A DNA stretch of 7,713 nucleotides from Methanomassiliicoccaceae archaeon UBA480 (lineage in GTDB: Archaea; Thermoplasmatota; Thermoplasmata; Methanomassiliicoccales; Methanomethylophilaceae), in assembly GCA_002506425.1 (NCBI GenBank), contig DAXO01000033.1, positions 1 through 7,713 of the forward strand. Reading direction: 5' to 3'. Made by a program: the position numbers and the translations under genes. The notes below the pieces were generated by a model that did no database searches, was not told the DNA's origin, and saw only the letters and a list, made by a program, of their open reading frames with translations. This document shows, piece by piece, positions 5,785 through 7,713 of this stretch. Each line of letters opens with the position of its first letter. Positions within the stretch are counted from its first letter, which is position 1.

Positions 5785-6966
5785 ATGAAGTTCTGCATCA
5801 TCGGGGCGGGATATGTGGGCCTGTCCCTGTCCACTCTCATATCGCGTAAGCATCCTGTGGTCGTCGTAGAGATAGATGGCAACAAGGTGAAGATGATTAA
5901 TGAGCACACATCTCCGATTGTGGATCGCGAGATTCAGGATGCTCTTTCATCGGGAAGTCTAGATCTCCATGCGACAACCGATATTGCCGAGGCAGCCGGG
6001 TCAGACTATGTCATTATTGCCACGCCGACGAATTACGATCCCGCCAAGGATAACTTCGATACAGGTTCCGTTGATTCCGTCATGTCGACGATATCCGAAA
6101 TTTCGCCGAAATCGATTATCGTCGTCAAATCTACTGTTCCTATAGGATACACTGAGAAGAAGCGTTCCGAAGGGTTCTTGAGAACCATCTTTTCGCCCGA
6201 GTTTCTGAGGGAGGGAATGGCGCTTTACGACAACCTGCATCCGTCGAGAATTATCGTCGGGGTTCCGGGGAAGGACGAAGCTCTGAAGGAGAAGGCGGTG
6301 GGATTCGCTGACGTTCTGGAGGGATGCTCGGACGAGGATTCGTGTTTCAAGGCGGTCATGGGTTCCACCGAAGCGGAATCGGTGAAGCTATTCTCCAATA
6401 CCTATCTGGCGATGAGGGTGGCCTTCTTCAATGAGCTGGATTCGTTCGCAGAGGTCCATGGACTGAATTCTAAGGAGATCATCAAAGGGGTGTGCCTCGA
6501 TCCGAGGATCGGTGATTGGTACAACAATCCCTCCTTCGGGTACGGAGGATACTGCCTTCCGAAGGATACCAAACAGCTGCTGTCGAACTACAGGGGCACT
6601 CCCAACGAGCTGATCGGGGCAATCGTAAGGTCTAATTCGACGCGCAAGGAGTTCATATCCTCGGAAATCGCGAGGCGCATCGGATCGGGAACTGTGGGGA
6701 TTTATAGGTTGGCGATGAAGACTGGTTCGGACAACTTCAGGGAGTCGAGCATAATCGATATTGCTAGACGGTTGAGGGACATGGGTGTCCGCATTCAGAT
6801 ATACGAGCCTGCTTTGAAAACCGATTCATTCGAAGGGATGGTTGTCACGAATGACGTCTCCACGTTCATGAATGCTTCGGATGCGATTGTAGCGAACAGG
6901 TTAGATCGGAATCTGGATGCGGTGAAGGACAAGGTCATCACCAGAGATATTTTCGACAGGGACTGA
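5785..6966 (+). CDS. ugd: UDP-glucose 6-dehydrogenase (short, E. coli-like class)
   Basis: A protein of 393 residues that oxidises UDP-glucose twice with NAD to UDP-glucuronate. The NAD-binding motif is GAGYVG (7-12). Further blocks are IIATPTNYDP (77-86), KSTVPIGYT (115-123), SPEFLREG (137-144), Lys201 and Asn205 in VKLFSNTYLA, the catalytic Cys257 in GGYCLPKD (254-261), and YRLAMKTGSDNFRESS (307-322). The C-terminus KVITRDIFDRD resembles that of the short bacterial enzymes. I chose ATG 5785 because it begins directly at the Rossmann strand (MKFCIIGAGYVG) and has GGAG 9 bases upstream. The open frame reaches 5695, but those 30 residues match nothing in the family. Ugd is transcribed away from the glmM operon and overlaps the next gene tail to tail by 66 bases. 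Its product would feed glucuronate or galacturonate into surface glycans. Confidence 0.94.
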   Translation: MKFCIIGAGYVGLSLSTLISRKHPVVVVEIDGNKVKMINEHTSPIVDREIQDALSSGSLDLHATTDIAEAAGSDYVIIATPTNYDPAKDNFDTGSVDSVMSTISEISPKSIIVVKSTVPIGYTEKKRSEGFLRTIFSPEFLREGMALYDNLHPSRIIVGVPGKDEALKEKAVGFADVLEGCSDEDSCFKAVMGSTEAESVKLFSNTYLAMRVAFFNELDSFAEVHGLNSKEIIKGVCLDPRIGDWYNNPSFGYGGYCLPKDTKQLLSNYRGTPNELIGAIVRSNSTRKEFISSEIARRIGSGTVGIYRLAMKTGSDNFRESSIIDIARRLRDMGVRIQIYEPALKTDSFEGMVVTNDVSTFMNASDAIVANRLDRNLDAVKDKVITRDIFDRD

Positions 6967-7686
6967 TCGTAGTCTTTCGCATATCAGTACAGCATCGTTC
7001 CCGATGATGGAGAATGTACGGAGCGTCTCGTAACTGAACTGATCCTTGTTCCAAACTATGCGGGTTCTGAATCCGCACGAGTTAGCGAGATCGCGAAGTT
7101 CGAAGAGATCCATCCCTAATTCCTGGATGAAATGGATGTGGTCTTTATTCTTCTTCACGGGAACGGTCATTATCAGCATGCCGGAATTCTTCAATTTGGC
7201 GTAGGCGCGTCTGATCAGATCTCTGGGTTCCTGCTGGTTTTGGATCAGGTGGCACAATACCACGAAATCATTGTTCCAATAGGCGTTTCCGAATTTGTCA
7301 AGTCCGACATAGTCCAATCCGACGGAATTCATGATCTGATGCATCTGTCTGGGGACGTTGACGAAGAGGATGCGCTGAGAATGTTGAGCATGATGATTCA
7401 GGGCGCGGATGTGCTGCATTGCGGCCCTGTGCCTCTCGAACGAACCGCACACGGGGCATTCTGCATTGTCGCGGAGGTTGATTCCGGCGGGTTTGAAGCA
7501 GGTGAAATGGCTCATGCAGATGGGACAGACGACTCTGTTCCCTCCGAGAGGAGATGAATCGAACTCGGATTGAGCATCTAGGGATACCTCCTCCTCGGGA
7601 GTTGCAGAGCCTGATAAGATTCTCATTATTGTTTCGTCGATTCCAGGCCTCGGTATGATGATGGCATTCTTCAATAATTCGCGCAT
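6901..7686 (-). CDS. Zinc-ribbon, class I methyltransferase-like protein (degenerate SAM site)
   Basis: A protein of 261 residues from ATG 7686. The frame stays open to the right window edge, so a start further upstream is possible, and no good ribosome site precedes this ATG. After a variable N-terminus comes a four-Cys zinc ribbon, CPIC (54-57) and CPVCGSFERHR (77-87). This pattern is known from methyltransferase-like proteins near polysaccharide glycosyltransferase genes. A Rossmann-like region follows: RILFVNVP (105-112), DYVGLD (125-130), FVVLCHLIQN (141-150), LKNSGMLIMTVPV (165-177) and a late ELRDLANSCGF (196-206). Motif I lacks a Gly-x-Gly and the usual segment between the Asp and the LPF...FD block is shortened, so SAM binding is doubtful. 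The last 21 residues are antisense to ugd and look unconserved. The role may be sugar or glycan O-methylation or a non-catalytic relative. The substrate is unknown. Confidence 0.68.
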   Translation of the reverse strand: MRELLKNAIIIPRPGIDETIMRILSGSATPEEEVSLDAQSEFDSSPLGGNRVVCPICMSHFTCFKPAGINLRDNAECPVCGSFERHRAAMQHIRALNHHAQHSQRILFVNVPRQMHQIMNSVGLDYVGLDKFGNAYWNNDFVVLCHLIQNQQEPRDLIRRAYAKLKNSGMLIMTVPVKKNKDHIHFIQELGMDLFELRDLANSCGFRTRIVWNKDQFSYETLRTFSIIGNDAVLICERLRSVPVENISGDDLVLHRIQIPI

Positions 7687-7713
7687 CTTTCTGAGTGATG
7701 TTGAATTATGTAG

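Noticed and set aside
1..7713. CRISPR array, tRNA or rRNA, insertion sequence or integrase
   Set aside because: No regularly spaced repeats, no cloverleaf or rRNA-like stretch, and no transposase or recombinase motifs were seen on either strand.

Overview
The window looks like archaeal chromosomal DNA of moderate to fairly high GC. The best guess is a Euryarchaeota/Thermoplasmatota lineage such as the Methanomassiliicoccales, but that placement is an inference. The archaeal signs are a tandem pair of proteins of the archaeal type bifunctional phosphoglucose/phosphomannose isomerase (PGI/PMI) family, a phosphohexomutase with the archaeal-style GEENGG sugar loop, TATA-like boxes in the one real intergenic gap, and GGGAGG-type ribosome sites inside tight operons.

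Layout. Bases 2-3442 (+) hold a tightly packed four-gene run: a winged-helix regulator cut by the left edge, SIS-domain protein A, SIS-domain protein B, and a GalE-type UDP-glucose 4-epimerase, with gaps of 4, 1 and 7 bases. Facing it on the minus strand is a two-gene operon, 5635 down to 3282: a phosphohexomutase (GlmM/PMM/PGM family) followed by a glucose-1-phosphate nucleotidyltransferase (RmlA family), joined by an ATGA overlap. A 149-base divergent promoter region (5636-5784) separates this from ugd (UDP-glucose 6-dehydrogenase, +). A zinc-ribbon, methyltransferase-like protein on the minus strand closes the window. Both convergent gene pairs overlap tail to tail, by 161 and 66 bases.

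How it fits together. The enzymes form an almost complete route from fructose-6-phosphate to activated sugars: isomerase (SIS pair), hexose-phosphate mutase, nucleotidyltransferase giving NDP-glucose, then GalE to NDP-galactose and Ugd to UDP-glucuronate. This suggests a precursor-supply island for surface polysaccharide or protein glycosylation. No glycosyltransferase is present in the window.

Most interesting point. SIS proteins A and B are diverged PGI/PMI paralogues with reciprocal loss of catalytic residues. B keeps the sugar-phosphate loops, the catalytic Glu region (RWKTQINEN) and the C-terminal Lys helix, but has Ala where the ring-opening His should be. A has lost the phosphate loop, the Glu and the Lys helix, but keeps a perfect PEFDHNELVGW His motif. 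In the PGI superfamily this His is supplied by the partner subunit, so A and B may form an obligate heterodimer with one composite active site.
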